This document shows positions 33,829 through 33,925 of a stretch of 33,925 nucleotides of DNA, piece by piece. The notes below the pieces were generated by a model, which was not told where the DNA came from, did not search any database, and saw only the letters and a list, made by a program, of their open reading frames with translations. The DNA lies in the NCBI GenBank assembly GCA_903877135.1, contig CAIRCN010000080.1, positions 1-33,925 of the forward strand, in the 5' to 3' direction. The stretch is from an uncultured Opitutia bacterium. GTDB taxonomy: Bacteria; Verrucomicrobiota; Verrucomicrobiia; Opitutales; Opitutaceae. The stretch's first letter is position 1, and each line of letters starts with the position of its first letter. The position numbers were made by a program, and so were the translations under genes.

Positions 33829-33925
33829 AACTCATGGTTGCTTCGGTGGAAATTCTTCCGCCGCTTCACGCAAAAAAGTTCTTCTTCGTCGGGTGGATTT
33901 TCTTCCCTCGTGAACCGGATGGCGA

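Noticed and set aside
33800-33913. Small frame starting MKLIFFGRFETHG at the right edge
   Set aside because: It lies in repeat-like sequence, has no signal peptide or domain, and cannot be told from chance.

Overview
The window looks like a chromosomal segment of a GC-rich, Gram-negative bacterium, most likely Verrucomicrobiota of the Opitutaceae type. This placement is an inference. It rests on outer-membrane barrel proteins with signal peptides, several Gfo/Idh/MocA oxidoreductases beside TIM-barrel sugar isomerases, a membrane-anchored solute-binding protein, large secreted proteins ending in NDNW-type repeats, and few recognisable Shine-Dalgarno sequences. No phage, transposase, CRISPR array or rRNA was seen. 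Two tRNA genes are present: tRNA-Leu(CAA), cut by the left edge, and tRNA-Ser(TGA).

Layout. (1) 1-8049, envelope and sugar-nucleotide genes: tRNA-Leu; a fused HxGH nucleotidyltransferase-GHMP kinase; a very large AsmA/TamB-like protein; and, divergent from it, two outer-membrane barrel proteins. (2) 8344-13376, a sugar-catabolic island: a decayed Gfo/Idh/MocA relic, then a tightly coupled minus-strand operon (Gfo/Idh/MocA oxidoreductase, seven-motif FG-GAP propeller, ketose 3-epimerase-type TIM barrel), a divergent AraC regulator, and a second TIM-barrel isomerase followed by a clear intrinsic terminator. (3) 13388-18126, transport: a repeat-helical secreted protein translationally coupled to a membrane-anchored solute-binding protein, and a GPH-family sugar symporter. 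A relic of a secreted Ig/NDNW protein lies between them. (4) 18194-24425: a 1867-residue secreted matrixin-like metalloprotease with many accessory domains and a small secreted companion gene overlapping its start. (5) 24709-26883: tRNA-Ser and two tandem Gfo/Idh/MocA genes, the second broken by a one-base frameshift. (6) 27004-29250: an operon of 6-pyruvoyltetrahydropterin synthase, GTP cyclohydrolase FolE2 and a short-chain dehydrogenase, which together look like a tetrahydrobiopterin-type pathway. (7) 29386-33548: divergent from it, a GalU-like nucleotidyltransferase overlapping a 1105-residue fusion of a fucokinase-like GHMP kinase with a UDPGP-family pyrophosphorylase. A truncated membrane-protein fragment follows at the right edge.

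Most notable are: the complete three-enzyme pterin operon, with every catalytic PTPS residue at the rat-enzyme spacing; the two unusual kinase/nucleotidyltransferase fusions at opposite ends of the window; the FG-GAP propeller embedded in an oxidoreductase/ketose-epimerase operon; and several relic genes that show gene-family turnover. All functions come from reading motifs; no database search was possible.
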